From NCBI GenBank assembly GCA_020638835.1, contig JACKHV010000001.1, forward strand, positions 434,001-498,000: a DNA stretch of 64,000 nucleotides. Reading direction: 5' to 3'. This stretch comes from Planctomycetota bacterium. GTDB lineage: Bacteria > Planctomycetota > UBA1135 > GCA-002686595. Each line of letters starts with the position of its first letter. Positions within the stretch are counted from its first letter, which is position 1. The position numbers and the translations under genes were made by a program. Under the pieces are notes generated by a model, which ran no database searches, was not told the DNA's origin, and saw only the letters and a program-made list of their open reading frames with translations. Below are positions 49,765 through 60,988 of this stretch, piece by piece.

Positions 49765-51363
49765 ATGACCATCGAGTTCAAGCTCCCCGACATCGGCGAA
49801 GGCGTCGCCGAAGGTGAAATCGTCCAGTGGCTCGTCAAGGCAGGCGACCAGGTCGCGGAACACCAGTCCGTCGTCGAGGTGATGACGGACAAGGCGACCG
49901 TCGAGATCCCCGCGCCCGCCGCGGGCACGGTGACCGAGCTACGCGCCGCCGCCGGTGACGTCGTCCCGGTCGGCACGGTGATCTACGTGCTCGAGGCGGG
50001 TGCTGCGGGAGGTTCCACCAAGCCCGCGGCCGCTCCGGCTCCCGCCGCCGCCGCGCCTGCGTCCGCACCCGCTGCGAAGCCCGCGCCCGCCGCGGCGACC
50101 GGCGCCGTGATCGACTTCCGCCTGCCCGACATCGGCGAAGGTGTCGCCGAAGGCGAGATCGTGCGTTGGATCGTCGACGTCGGCGCGCAAGTCGCCGAGC
50201 ACGAGTCCGTCGTCGAGGTGATGACGGACAAGGCGACGGTCGAGATCCCGTCGCCCGCCGCGGGCACGATCACCGAGATCGTCGCGTCCGCCGGCGAGAC
50301 CGTTCCGGTGGGGGATGTGATCTTCCGCCTCGCGACGGCCGGTGCTCCGGCCGCGGTCGCCGCGCCCGCGCACGCGATGGCCGGCGCATCTTCCGCGCCC
50401 GCGCCCGTGCGTGCCGCCGCGCCGACGGCTTCCGCCGCGCCGGTTCGTCACCCCGACGAGAAGGTGCTCGCGGTCCCTTCCGCGCGCCGCGTCGCGCGTG
50501 AGCTCGGCATCGACCTCGCGCTGGTCCCCGGCAGCGGCCGCAACGGCATCGTCCGTCGCTCCGACGTCGAGGCCTTCTCGAAGTCCGGCGCCGCCGCGGC
50601 ACCCACGGCCGCGCCTGCCCGCGCCGCCGCTCCCGCCGTCAGCGTCCCCGCCGGTGAGCGTGAGACCCGCACGCCCTTCCGCGGCGTGCGCCGCAAGATC
50701 GCCGAAGCGATGTCGCGCTCGGCCTTCACCGCGCCGCACTTCACCGTCATGGAGGAAGTCGACGTCACGGAACTCGTCGCCCTGCGCGCCACCGCGAAGA
50801 CGCTCGGCGCCGAGGAAGGCGTGAAGGTCACCTACATGCCCTTCATCATGAAGGCGACCGCGCTCGCGCTGCAGAAGTTCCCGATGCTCAACGGTCGACT
50901 CGACGAGGAAGCGCAGGAGCTCGTGCACTTCCACCACGTTGACCTCGGCATCGCGGCCGACACTCCGAACGGCTTGATCGTGCCCGTGATCCGCGACGTG
51001 CAGGCGAAGGGCATCATGCAGCTCTCCGCGGAGCTGATGGACCTCGCCGAGCGCACGAAGTCCGGCAAGGTGAAGCCCGAGGAACTGAAGGGCAGCACCT
51101 TCTCGATCACGAACGCGGGCAACATCGGCGGCATCCTCGCGACGCCGATCATCAACTTCCCCGACATCGCGATCCTCGGCGTGCACCGCCTGATGAAGAA
51201 GCCCGGCGTCGTCGAGACGCCGCACGGCGACGAGATCCAGGTGCGTCAGTACATGAACTTCTCGTGCTCGGTGGACCACCGCCTCGCTGACGGCGCGGAC
51301 GGCGCGCGCTTCCTCGTGTACCTCAAGCGACTGCTCGAGAACCCGGGCCTGTTGGCGCTCTAG
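49765..51363 (+). CDS. Dihydrolipoamide acyltransferase E2 with two lipoyl domains
   Basis: Core of the complex, 532 residues. Two near-identical lipoyl domains carry lipoyl-lysines at Lys43 and Lys156 (MTDKATVEIP in each), joined by Ala/Pro swivelling linkers. A peripheral-subunit-binding domain follows (VPSARRVARELGIDLALVPG, RNGIVRRSDVEAF near 230-270). The catalytic domain ends with SCSVDHRLADGADGARFL, holding the His and Asp of the acyltransferase site. The lipoyl lysines are the targets of the flanking lipA and lipB products. Confidence 0.96.
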   Translation: MTIEFKLPDIGEGVAEGEIVQWLVKAGDQVAEHQSVVEVMTDKATVEIPAPAAGTVTELRAAAGDVVPVGTVIYVLEAGAAGGSTKPAAAPAPAAAAPASAPAAKPAPAAATGAVIDFRLPDIGEGVAEGEIVRWIVDVGAQVAEHESVVEVMTDKATVEIPSPAAGTITEIVASAGETVPVGDVIFRLATAGAPAAVAAPAHAMAGASSAPAPVRAAAPTASAAPVRHPDEKVLAVPSARRVARELGIDLALVPGSGRNGIVRRSDVEAFSKSGAAAAPTAAPARAAAPAVSVPAGERETRTPFRGVRRKIAEAMSRSAFTAPHFTVMEEVDVTELVALRATAKTLGAEEGVKVTYMPFIMKATALALQKFPMLNGRLDEEAQELVHFHHVDLGIAADTPNGLIVPVIRDVQAKGIMQLSAELMDLAERTKSGKVKPEELKGSTFSITNAGNIGGILATPIINFPDIAILGVHRLMKKPGVVETPHGDEIQVRQYMNFSCSVDHRLADGADGARFLVYLKRLLENPGLLAL

Positions 51364-51378
51364 CGCGAGAGCCGAACC

Positions 51379-52488
51379 GTGACCGCACTCACTCGCGTCA
51401 TCGACCCCAAAGGGGCCGTCGTCGGCTCGCTCCCGCAGCTCGACGACGAGCGCCTCGTGGGCCTGCTCACGCACATGCTGCGCGTGCGCTGCGTCGACCA
51501 GCGTATGCTCAAGCTGCAGCGCGCGGGGCGTGTCGGCTTCGTCGGCACGGCGCGCGGCCTAGAAGCCGCGATGATCGGTTCGGCCGCGGCGCTCGCGACC
51601 GACGACTGGCTGTGGTCGGGCTTGCGTGAGGGCGGCGCCGCCGTGATGCGCGGCTTGCCGCTCGCCGAGTACGTCGCACAGATGTACTGCAACGCGAACG
51701 ACACGGCGAAGGGCCGCCAGATGTGCAACCACTTCCAGCACAAGGGGTCTCACTACCCGAGCTGGTCGTCGGTGATCGGCACGCAGATCCCGCACGGGGT
51801 CGGCGCGGCGTACGCCGCGAAGGTGCAAGGCAAGCGAGAGGTCCACGCGATCTACTTCGGCGACGGCGCGTCGTCCTCGAACGGCTTCCACAGCGGCATG
51901 AACTTCGCCGGCGTGTGGAAGGCTCCGTGTGTGTTCGTGCTCGTCGACAACGGCTGGGCCATCTCGGTCTCTTCCCGTGAACAGACGGCCGCCGAGTCCT
52001 ACGCCGACAAAGGCCTCGCCTACGGCATCCCGGCGCGCGAGGTCGACGGCAACGACGTGCTCGCCAGCTACGCCGCGATGCAGTCCGCGCGTGAACGCGC
52101 CCTGGCCGGCGAAGGCCCGTCGCTGATCGTGCTCAAGACCTACCGCATGCTCGGCCACTCGTCCTCCGACGACCCGTCGAAGTACCGCAGCGAGGCAGAG
52201 GTCGCCGCTTGGGAAGCCCTCGACCCGATCGAGCGCTTCGCCGCCTTCCTCACTGAACGAGGCCTCGCCGACGCCGGAACGGTCGAGCGACTCGAAGCCC
52301 AGCTCTTCGCCGAGATCGACGCCGTCGTGCACGAGCAGGAAGCCGCGCCGCCGATGGCGCTGAAGACGCTCGTCGAGGACGTCTACGCCGACGTGCCGCG
52401 TCACTTGCGCCGCCAGTACAACGAGTTCCTGCGCGTGGCCGAAGTCCACGGCGACGCGCAACCCGGCGACGGCGCGTTCCCGCTGTAG
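51379..52488 (+). CDS. 2-oxoacid dehydrogenase E1 alpha subunit, copy 2
   Basis: A second alpha chain, 369 residues, clearly paralogous to copy 1 (NFAGVWKAPCVFVLVDNGWA against NFAGVWKAPVVFLCQNNGYA). The TPP/Mg motif reads FGDGASSSNGFHSG ... VDNGWAIS, so the first Asn of the usual NN pair is Asp; the metal-binding second Asn remains. GHSSSDDPSKY keeps the conserved His. GTG 51379 is 15 nt after E2. It ends GDGAFPL as does copy 1. It may combine with the same E1 beta to widen or switch substrate range. Confidence 0.9.
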   Translation: MTALTRVIDPKGAVVGSLPQLDDERLVGLLTHMLRVRCVDQRMLKLQRAGRVGFVGTARGLEAAMIGSAAALATDDWLWSGLREGGAAVMRGLPLAEYVAQMYCNANDTAKGRQMCNHFQHKGSHYPSWSSVIGTQIPHGVGAAYAAKVQGKREVHAIYFGDGASSSNGFHSGMNFAGVWKAPCVFVLVDNGWAISVSSREQTAAESYADKGLAYGIPAREVDGNDVLASYAAMQSARERALAGEGPSLIVLKTYRMLGHSSSDDPSKYRSEAEVAAWEALDPIERFAAFLTERGLADAGTVERLEAQLFAEIDAVVHEQEAAPPMALKTLVEDVYADVPRHLRRQYNEFLRVAEVHGDAQPGDGAFPL

Positions 52489-52523
52489 TCGATCCCCTCA
52501 CCACCAGCAACGCCCCTCACGTC

Positions 52524-53927
52524 ATGAGCGCCCCTCGCAACGTCGTCGTCATCGGTGCCGGTCCCGCCGGTTACGTCTGCGCCATCCGCCTCGCGCAGCT
52601 CGGCCAGAAGGTCACCGTCGTCGAGAAGGCCCAAGTCGGCGGCACCTGCCTGAACATCGGCTGCATCCCGTCCAAGGCGCTGATCGCCGCGGGCAGCCTG
52701 CTCGAGCGCATCTCGCACGCCGACGCGATGGGCATCACGGCGGAAGGTGTGAAGCTCGACGTCGCGAAGCTCGTCGAGTGGAAGTCGGGCATCGTCGGCA
52801 AGCTGACGGGCGGCGTCGCGGGCTTGCTCAAGAACCACAAGTGCGCGTACCTCGAGGGCACCGCGAAGATCACCGGCCAGAACAGCGTCGAAGTGACCGG
52901 CAAGGACGGCAAGCAGACGCTGAAGGCCGACGACATCGTGATCGCGACCGGCTCGATCCCGATCGAGATCCCCGGCTTCGCCTTCGACGAGAAGCAAGTC
53001 TGGTCGTCCACCGGCGCGCTCGCGCCCGACCGCATCCCGAAGCACATCGTGGTGATCGGCGGCGGTTACATCGGCCTCGAGCTCGGGCTCATGTACCAGA
53101 AGCTCGGCAGCCAGGTGACGGTGCTCGAAGCGACCGGCGGCGCGCTGCCCGGCCAGGACCGCGACTGCGTCAAAGTGATCGAACGCTCGATGAAGAAGCG
53201 CAAGGTCAAGCTGATGACCGAGACCTTCGCGCAGGGCTTCGAGGCGAAGGGCGACCAGCTCTTCGTGCGCGTCAAGACCAAGCAGGGCGAAGACACGATC
53301 GAGTGCGACCAGATCCTCTCGACGGTCGGGCGCCGCCCCTACAGCGCCGGCCTCGGCCTCGAGTCCGTCGGCCTGAAGACCGACGAACGCGGCTTCCTGC
53401 CCGTCGACAAGCAGATGCGCACCAAGGTGCCGAACATCTACGCGATCGGCGACATCGCCGGTCAACCGATGCTGGCGCACAAGGGCTCCAAGGAAGGGCT
53501 CGTCGCCGCGGCGGTGATCGCGGGCCAGCCGGAGGAGTACGACGTGCGCTGCGTGCCCGCCGTGATCTTCACCGCGCCGGAGATGGCGGCGGTCGGCCTG
53601 ACCGAGGACGAGTGCGCCGAGAAGGGCATCGCCGTCCACGTCGGCAAGTTCCCCTTCGCCGCCTCGGGTCGCGCGATGAGCTTGATGGAGACCGAAGGCT
53701 TCGTGAAGGTCGTCGCCGACGCGAAGACGGACGAGGTGCTGGGCGTGCAGATGGTCGGCCCCGAAGTGACGGAGCTGATCGCCGAGGCCGCGCTCGCGAT
53801 CGAGATGGGCGCCACCGCCGAGGACATCGCCCGCACGATCCACGCGCACCCGACGCTGCCCGAAGCCATGATGGAAGCCGCCGAAGGGGTGCACACCATG
53901 GCGGTCCACATCTACCAGAAGAAGTAG
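52524..53927 (+). CDS. lpdA: Dihydrolipoamide dehydrogenase E3
   Basis: Flavoprotein reoxidising dihydrolipoamide with NAD+, 467 residues. FAD-binding GAGPAGYVCAIRLAQLG at 11-27, the redox disulfide GGTCLNIGCIPSKAL (Cys42/Cys47), the NAD-binding GGGYIGLELGLMYQKLGS near 180, IYAIGDIAG near 310 and the C-terminal dimer motif AHPTLPEAMMEAA with the active-site His-Glu pair. ATG 52524 lacks a Shine-Dalgarno. Confidence 0.97.
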   Translation: MSAPRNVVVIGAGPAGYVCAIRLAQLGQKVTVVEKAQVGGTCLNIGCIPSKALIAAGSLLERISHADAMGITAEGVKLDVAKLVEWKSGIVGKLTGGVAGLLKNHKCAYLEGTAKITGQNSVEVTGKDGKQTLKADDIVIATGSIPIEIPGFAFDEKQVWSSTGALAPDRIPKHIVVIGGGYIGLELGLMYQKLGSQVTVLEATGGALPGQDRDCVKVIERSMKKRKVKLMTETFAQGFEAKGDQLFVRVKTKQGEDTIECDQILSTVGRRPYSAGLGLESVGLKTDERGFLPVDKQMRTKVPNIYAIGDIAGQPMLAHKGSKEGLVAAAVIAGQPEEYDVRCVPAVIFTAPEMAAVGLTEDECAEKGIAVHVGKFPFAASGRAMSLMETEGFVKVVADAKTDEVLGVQMVGPEVTELIAEAALAIEMGATAEDIARTIHAHPTLPEAMMEAAEGVHTMAVHIYQKK

Positions 53928-53938
53928 CGGCGCCCGCC

Positions 53939-54640
53939 GTGACCGACGCACCGCGCCTGCTGAACGTCGAGCGCTGGGGGAGGACGACCTACGCCGACGC
54001 CCACTGCCGACAGCTCGAGCTGCTGGAGGCGCGCATCGCGGGCGAGATCGGCGACACGCTCGTGCTCACCGAGCACGACGCCGTCGTGACCTACGGGCGC
54101 AAGTCGGGCCCGGGCGAGCTGGGCGGACTCGAGCTGCCCGTGGTCGAGGTCGAGCGCGGTGGGGAAGCCACCTATCACGGCCCCGGTCAGCTCGTGGCCT
54201 ATCCGATCGTGCTGCTGCCCGAGAGGCGGCGCGACCTGCACCGTTTCTTGCGCGAGCTCGAGGACGCCGTGATCGGGCTGCTCGCCGAGTTCGACGTCGT
54301 CGGGCGGCGCGAGCCCGGACTGACCGGCGTCTGGATCGGCGACCGCAAGGTCTGCTCGCTCGGCGTCGCGGTCCGCCGCTGGGTCACCTGGCACGGCCTT
54401 GCGCTGAACGTCCACACCGACCTCGCGGCCTTCCGCGGCTTCGCGCCGTGCGGTCTGGACCCGCGGGTGATGACTCGCCTCGCCGACCATGCCGACGTGC
54501 CGCCGGGGCTGCTGCTCGTCGAGGTGCTGCTCGTGAAGCACCTCACTCGCGCGCTCGGCTTGGAGCTGCCGGAGCCGCCGCCGCTCGCCGATCCGGGGCC
54601 CTCGACCGGATTCCCGACGCTCCCGATCCTGCCCGGCTGA
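53939..54640 (+). CDS. lipB: Octanoyl-[ACP]-protein octanoyltransferase LipB
   Basis: Transfers octanoate from ACP to the lipoyl domains of E2. The 233-residue protein shows LVLTEHDAVVTYGRKS, the substrate-channel motif RGGEATYHGPGQLVAYPI, the lysine in GDRKVCSLGVAV and the catalytic Cys in FAPCGLDPRVMT. Start GTG 53939, 11 nt after E3 (longer frame rejected as shadow). It closes the operon; a 7-bp hairpin overlaps its stop. Confidence 0.95.
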   Translation: MTDAPRLLNVERWGRTTYADAHCRQLELLEARIAGEIGDTLVLTEHDAVVTYGRKSGPGELGGLELPVVEVERGGEATYHGPGQLVAYPIVLLPERRRDLHRFLRELEDAVIGLLAEFDVVGRREPGLTGVWIGDRKVCSLGVAVRRWVTWHGLALNVHTDLAAFRGFAPCGLDPRVMTRLADHADVPPGLLLVEVLLVKHLTRALGLELPEPPPLADPGPSTGFPTLPILPG

Positions 54641-54655
54641 GGCCGGATCGGCCTC
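54639..54655 (+). terminator. Hairpin at the end of the dehydrogenase operon
   Basis: GAGGCCG and CGGCCTC, 7 perfect pairs, GAT loop, starting at the lipB stop codon. The following 257 nt to the next gene show nothing else clear. Confidence 0.45.
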
Positions 54656-54912
54656 TCGCTCGAAGAGGGGGCAGGGCCGCCGAGTCGCACGGCAGGGCCA
54701 AGCAGAGGGCTTGGTCTCGAATCGAGGCACGGCCTTGCCGTCGGCGAAGGAAGTTGCTTGGGAACGGCAACAGTTCGGTTCGACCGGGGCCCGATCTAGG
54801 CGCTGTGCGGGAGAGGGGTGTACCCACTCCGCACGCTACCCCCTTCGTCCCCAGTCACCGGAGCCCTCGGCGGTCCGGCGGGGAGCGCCACGGACCCCAA
54901 GGATTCCCTCGC

Positions 54913-55287
54913 ATGAATCGAGACGAGCAGAGCGACCACGACGTGATCCTCGACCTCGACGTGATCGCCGGCTTGCGCGAGCTCGGCGGCGAGGACGACC
55001 CGGGCCTGCTCCTCGAGCTCGTCGGGATGTTCCTCGAAGACGCGCCGAAACACGTGCGGGAGATCGTCGCCGGCTTCGAAGGCGCGGACCTCGAGCGCGT
55101 GAAGCGAGCTTCGCACACGCTCAAGTCGAGTGCGGCGAACATGGGCGCGATGAGCCTCTCGGGCTTGGCGCGTTCGATCGAGTCGACGGCGAAGTCGGCG
55201 GACATGGACCTCCTTCGCGAGCTCTCGAGCGCGCTGTCCGAGGTCTACGGGGAAACGGCGGACGCGCTCGGCGCGCTGGAAGAGTGA
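54913..55287 (+). CDS. HPt phosphotransfer protein
   Basis: A single-domain histidine phosphotransfer protein of 124 residues. The helix RASHTLKSSAANMGAMSLSG carries the phospho-accepting His68 with the conserved Lys71 and Gly after it. The rest is a four-helix bundle. It stands 55 nt before a HDOD-REC-GGDEF gene, whose receiver domain is its likely partner; no histidine kinase is adjacent, so it probably bridges a hybrid kinase encoded elsewhere. Confidence 0.88.
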   Translation: MNRDEQSDHDVILDLDVIAGLRELGGEDDPGLLLELVGMFLEDAPKHVREIVAGFEGADLERVKRASHTLKSSAANMGAMSLSGLARSIESTAKSADMDLLRELSSALSEVYGETADALGALEE

Positions 55288-55342
55288 TGCGACAGGCCCA
55301 CATGGAAAACGGAGCGCGACCGCGGATCGCGCGTACCTCGCG

Positions 55343-57343
<2,001 letters not shown>

Positions 57344-57356
57344 CTCCGCGCCGATC

Positions 57357-59351
57357 TCACTCTACGAAGACGGGGCTGCTCCAGGCGAGCGCCCCGTCTT
57401 CTTGTTCGACGCGAGCGTAGACCCACGAGCCGGGCGGCAGCGTGCCGACGCGGGAGCTGATCCGCGCGTCGAGCGGCGCGCCCTGTCGTCGCAGATCGAC
57501 CACGTCGGTCTCGACGGCCGTGCCCGAGTCGCCCGCGATGCCCCGCACGACGACGACGCGAGCGATCGGCGCCGTACCAGAGACCTCGAGGCCGTACTCC
57601 GAGGAGTCGTCGAGCGCCTTCGACGCGATGCGCACTGGATTCACCGCGTCGCCGATGCGCGTCTCGAGCAGGATGCGTGGACCGCTCGTCGCGTAGACGT
57701 CGCGCGCGCGCAGCGCTTCGAGCACGCCGAGCCGCGTGAGTTCATCGCAGCGCACCGCGGCGATCCCGCCGCGCCCGACGCGCTCCGTTCCGCCCGGCGA
57801 GCGGCGCCAACCGCTGCGCGGGTCGAGGTGGCTGAGCCCCGGGTGTCCGTCGTGCCCGTCGCCGCTCCCGACGAAGCCGAGTCGGTACCCGCGCACGAGC
57901 TGGTCGCGCACGAAGTTGCCCGACAAGGCGGCGTAGATGCGCTGCGGACTGTCCGCGGCCTCGCTCGAGCCGTGCACGCTCATCACCTCGGTCAGCGGCT
58001 CGAGCACCGGGTCGGGCGCGAAGTCCCAGTTCGTGGCGATCGGTCCGCCGGCCGAGTGGTGCGCGAAGGTCAGCGCGTTCATGCCGCTGAGCGCCTCCCA
58101 CAGCTCCGGCGGCGTGTCGGTGCGCTCGTCGAGCGAGGAGAAGATCGGACCTTCCGGCTCGAAGTGCAGCACGTGCCGATGGCCGTGGATCCAGTTCGTC
58201 CACTCGTACGCGTGCAGCGCGACGAAGCGGCCGGGTTCGTGGAAGCGCGCGACGCTGCCGGCGATGCCGTTCCACAGCTCGGGCTCTTCGTCGAGCCGCC
58301 GCACGCCCCAGTGGTCGTGGTCGGTCAGCGCGACGACGTCGAGCGCGGCGACGTCGCGCGCGTAGGCGAAGAAGTCGTCGGGCGTGCCGGTGCCGTCGGA
58401 GAGTCCGCTGTGTCCGTGCAGGTCGGCCCAGCGGATCGGCGTCGCGTCGTCTCGGACCCAGAGCGGGTTGCTGCGCGTCGAGACCTCGCGTCCGTCGAGG
58501 GCCGCGGAGGCGATCACGCGCCAGGTTCCGGCGGCGAGCGCCTCCAGCTCGAACTCGTCGCCGTTGCCCAGAGCGTCCAGCGTGAACGGCTCGAAGAGGC
58601 CCTCCGGTTCGGAGCGCAGCTGGAACGACCGCGGCTCTCGGGTCTTGTTGCCGAACTCGTCGAGTGCGGCGATCGTCACGCGCGCGGAGCCGCCCGGGTG
58701 CGCCGTGCTGGTCAGCGTCGCGACGATTCTCGTCGCCGGGCCGGCGACGATGTCGACGCGCGGCGGATCCTCGATCAAGTGCGCGACGCCGTCGCCGTCG
58801 CCGTCGACGCGGAACCAGAAGGTCGAGTCGTGCTCCGCGTAGATGTCGACCTGCGCCTCTGCATCGCCCGCGCCGTAGACCAGCTCGAGCGACTCGCCCG
58901 CCTCGAGCGGGCGCCCTCCGATCTCGATCGAGAGCAGGCTGCGGTCCGCTTGGCGCGCCGAGAGCAGTACGCCCGCCGCGTCGGTCGAAACCGTGCAGAA
59001 GCCGGGCGCGCGCGAGTCCCGTGTCTGCGGGTCGGACCAGCCCCAGAAGGGCGGCGCGAGGAACAGCACCGCGCCGCCGACCGCGATGCCCTGCTCGCCG
59101 GCGGTGTACCGGAAGCGGAAGCGCGCGGCCTGGCCGGCGTGCAGTTCCGCGGGCGCTTCGACCAGCTCGACGCTCCCGCCGCCGTCGGATGGATGGCGCT
59201 CCGCGAGGCGGTCGGCCTCGAACTGCGCGACGATCTCAGAACGCGCGGTGGGCGGCAGCTCGCGCGGAGCCTCGGGCGGTGGTTCGTCGTGGCACGCGCA
59301 CAGAGCGGTCGCCGCGACGAGCGCTAGGGTGAGCAGCGATCGGTACCTCAC
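57357..59351 (-). CDS. PHP/DUF3604-type lipoprotein
   Basis: A 664-residue exported lipoprotein: RYRSLLTLALVAATALCAC has a lipobox (LCAC). An N-terminal beta-sandwich region of about 270 residues precedes a PHP-like metal-binding domain, beginning WADLHGHSGLSDGTGTPDDF near residue 307 (HxH motif), with ALTDHDHWG, EWTNWIHGHRHVL, FAHHSAGG and GSGDGHDGHPG supplying further His/Asp ligands. The group is annotated as DUF3604 and may be a phosphoesterase or other hydrolase; the substrate is unknown. GTG 59351 lies 6 nt after a TAGAGT hexamer. Convergent with the GGDEF gene. Confidence 0.82.
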   Translation of the reverse strand: MRYRSLLTLALVAATALCACHDEPPPEAPRELPPTARSEIVAQFEADRLAERHPSDGGGSVELVEAPAELHAGQAARFRFRYTAGEQGIAVGGAVLFLAPPFWGWSDPQTRDSRAPGFCTVSTDAAGVLLSARQADRSLLSIEIGGRPLEAGESLELVYGAGDAEAQVDIYAEHDSTFWFRVDGDGDGVAHLIEDPPRVDIVAGPATRIVATLTSTAHPGGSARVTIAALDEFGNKTREPRSFQLRSEPEGLFEPFTLDALGNGDEFELEALAAGTWRVIASAALDGREVSTRSNPLWVRDDATPIRWADLHGHSGLSDGTGTPDDFFAYARDVAALDVVALTDHDHWGVRRLDEEPELWNGIAGSVARFHEPGRFVALHAYEWTNWIHGHRHVLHFEPEGPIFSSLDERTDTPPELWEALSGMNALTFAHHSAGGPIATNWDFAPDPVLEPLTEVMSVHGSSEAADSPQRIYAALSGNFVRDQLVRGYRLGFVGSGDGHDGHPGLSHLDPRSGWRRSPGGTERVGRGGIAAVRCDELTRLGVLEALRARDVYATSGPRILLETRIGDAVNPVRIASKALDDSSEYGLEVSGTAPIARVVVVRGIAGDSGTAVETDVVDLRRQGAPLDARISSRVGTLPPGSWVYARVEQEDGALAWSSPVFVE
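57366..57401. terminator. Hairpin at the convergent GGDEF/PHP junction
   Basis: GAAGACGGGGC and GCCCCGTCTTC, 11 perfect pairs, 14-nt loop, followed on the plus strand by TTGTTC. It lies in the last codons of the PHP gene and 22 nt after the GGDEF gene. Confidence 0.65.
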
Positions 59352-59357
59352 GCGGAC

Positions 59358-59363
59358 ACTCTA
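59358..59363 (-). promoter_or_regulatory. Putative -10 element of a leaderless PHP-gene promoter
   Basis: TAGAGT on the minus strand, 6 nt before the GTG start at 59351. No Shine-Dalgarno can fit between. No clear -35. Confidence 0.45.
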
Positions 59364-59430
59364 ACCCCTCCCGGATCGCGATTGGACCCGGGCGAACGGG
59401 CAGGGTTGGTCGTGGGCGGCGCTCCTCCGC

Positions 59431-59436
59431 TATGCT
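59431..59436 (+). promoter_or_regulatory. Putative -10 element for the M20 peptidase gene
   Basis: TATGCT, 24 nt before ATG 59461, with TTGGTC 19 nt upstream (59406-59411). The leader contains GAGGAG (59449-59454), a good ribosome site. Confidence 0.45.
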
Positions 59437-59460
59437 GCCGCGCCCCTCCGAGGAGATTCC

Positions 59461-60879
59461 ATGGACCACGCCGCCGCCCGCGCCTTCATCGACAGCACCT
59501 GGGACGAGTCGATCGTCCCCGCGCTCACCGATTACATCGAGATCCCCAACAAGTCGCCGCACTTCGATCCCGCCTGGGCCGAGCACGGCTACATGGATCA
59601 GGCCGTCGAGCTGATCGAGTCGTGGTGCCGCGCGCGCGAGATCGACGGACTGTCGGTCGAGGTGGTCCGACTCGAGGGCCGCACGCCCGTCATCTACATG
59701 GAGGTCCCCGGTTCGGCGGACGACACGGTGCTGCTCTACGGGCACCTCGACAAGCAGCCGGAGATGACCGGTTGGGAACCCGAGCTCGGTCCGTGGAAGC
59801 CCGTGATGCGCGGCGACAAGCTGTACGGACGCGGCGGCGCGGACGACGGCTATGCAGCCTTCGCGTCGCTGACCGCGATCGAGGCGTTGCAGCGCCAAGG
59901 CGTGCCGCACTCGCGCTGCGTCATCCTGATCGAAGCGTGCGAGGAGTCGGGCAGCTTCGACCTGCCGCACTACATCGACGCGCTGAAGGACCGCATTGGT
60001 TCGCCGCGTCTCGTGATCTGCCTCGACTCGGGCTGCGGCAACTACGACCAGCTGTGGAGCACGACGTCGTTGCGCGGCATCGTCACCGGCGTGCTTTCCG
60101 TCGAGACGATCAAGGAAGGCGTGCACTCCGGCGACGCGTCGGGCGTCGTGCCGTCGTCCTTCCGCGTGTTGCGCTCGCTGCTCTCGCGCGTCGAGGACGA
60201 AGGCACCGGCGAAGTGCTGTTCGCCGAAGCCGCCGACGAGATCCCCGCGCGGCGCAGGGAACAGGCCGCCGTCGCAGCGGACGTGCTGGGCGACATGATC
60301 TGGGCCAAGTTCCCCTTCCACGAGGGGGCGCGACCGGTCAGCTCGGACGGCGCGGAGCTCGTCCTCAACCGCACGTGGCGCCCCGCGCTCTCGATCACCG
60401 GAGCCGCCGGTCTGCCCGCCGTCGACGACGCCGGCAACGTGCTGCGACCGATCACGAAAGTCGTGATTTCGCTGCGCGTCGCGCCCACTGCGAACGCCGC
60501 CACCGCGGCGCGCAAGCTGAAGCAACTGCTCGAGGCCGATCCGCCCTACGGCGCGAAGGTGCGCTTCGAAGCGGGGCAGACGGGGCAGGGCTGGAACGCT
60601 CCCGCGCTGGCCGAGTGGCTCGAGAGCGCGACGGACCGCGCCTCGCAGGACTGGTTCGGCGCGGGCGCCGTCTACATGGGCGAAGGCGGCTCGATCCCGT
60701 TCATGGGCATGCTCGGTGAACAGTTCCCCGACGCGCAGTTCCTGATCACCGGCGTGCTCGGGCCGCAGTCGAACGCCCACGGGCCGAACGAGTTCTTGCA
60801 CGTTCCGACCGGCAAGAAGCTGACCGGCTGCGTCGCGCAGGTCCTCGAAGAGCACTTCCGACGTTTCGGCGCGCAATAG
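59461..60879 (+). CDS. M20 family metallopeptidase
   Basis: Dizinc carboxypeptidase/dipeptidase-type enzyme, 472 residues, cytoplasmic (no signal). Zinc-site motifs: LLYGHLDKQPEMTGW (His, catalytic Asp), GRGGADDGYAAFASLTA (bridging Asp), LIEACEESGS (Glu-Glu), then CLDSGCGNYDQLW. A lid domain lies between about 205 and 390, and the final His is in PQSNAHGPNEFLHVP. It resembles the CNDP-like M20 dipeptidases. GAGGAG is about 7 nt before ATG 59461. Confidence 0.93.
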   Translation: MDHAAARAFIDSTWDESIVPALTDYIEIPNKSPHFDPAWAEHGYMDQAVELIESWCRAREIDGLSVEVVRLEGRTPVIYMEVPGSADDTVLLYGHLDKQPEMTGWEPELGPWKPVMRGDKLYGRGGADDGYAAFASLTAIEALQRQGVPHSRCVILIEACEESGSFDLPHYIDALKDRIGSPRLVICLDSGCGNYDQLWSTTSLRGIVTGVLSVETIKEGVHSGDASGVVPSSFRVLRSLLSRVEDEGTGEVLFAEAADEIPARRREQAAVAADVLGDMIWAKFPFHEGARPVSSDGAELVLNRTWRPALSITGAAGLPAVDDAGNVLRPITKVVISLRVAPTANAATAARKLKQLLEADPPYGAKVRFEAGQTGQGWNAPALAEWLESATDRASQDWFGAGAVYMGEGGSIPFMGMLGEQFPDAQFLITGVLGPQSNAHGPNEFLHVPTGKKLTGCVAQVLEEHFRRFGAQ

Positions 60880-60988
60880 CGGCGAACGGCTCACGCAAGC
60901 ACAGCGAGTCGTCGCGCGTCTCGAGAAGCGCGCGGCGGAGTCCGCCCCGGCCGCCCTTACACGGCGAGTACACACCCCTCGGATCCCC

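Noticed and set aside
51379..52488. Second E1 alpha as a decaying pseudogene
   Set aside because: The frame is intact at full length, key loop residues are kept, and codon use matches its neighbours; a functional paralogue is more likely.
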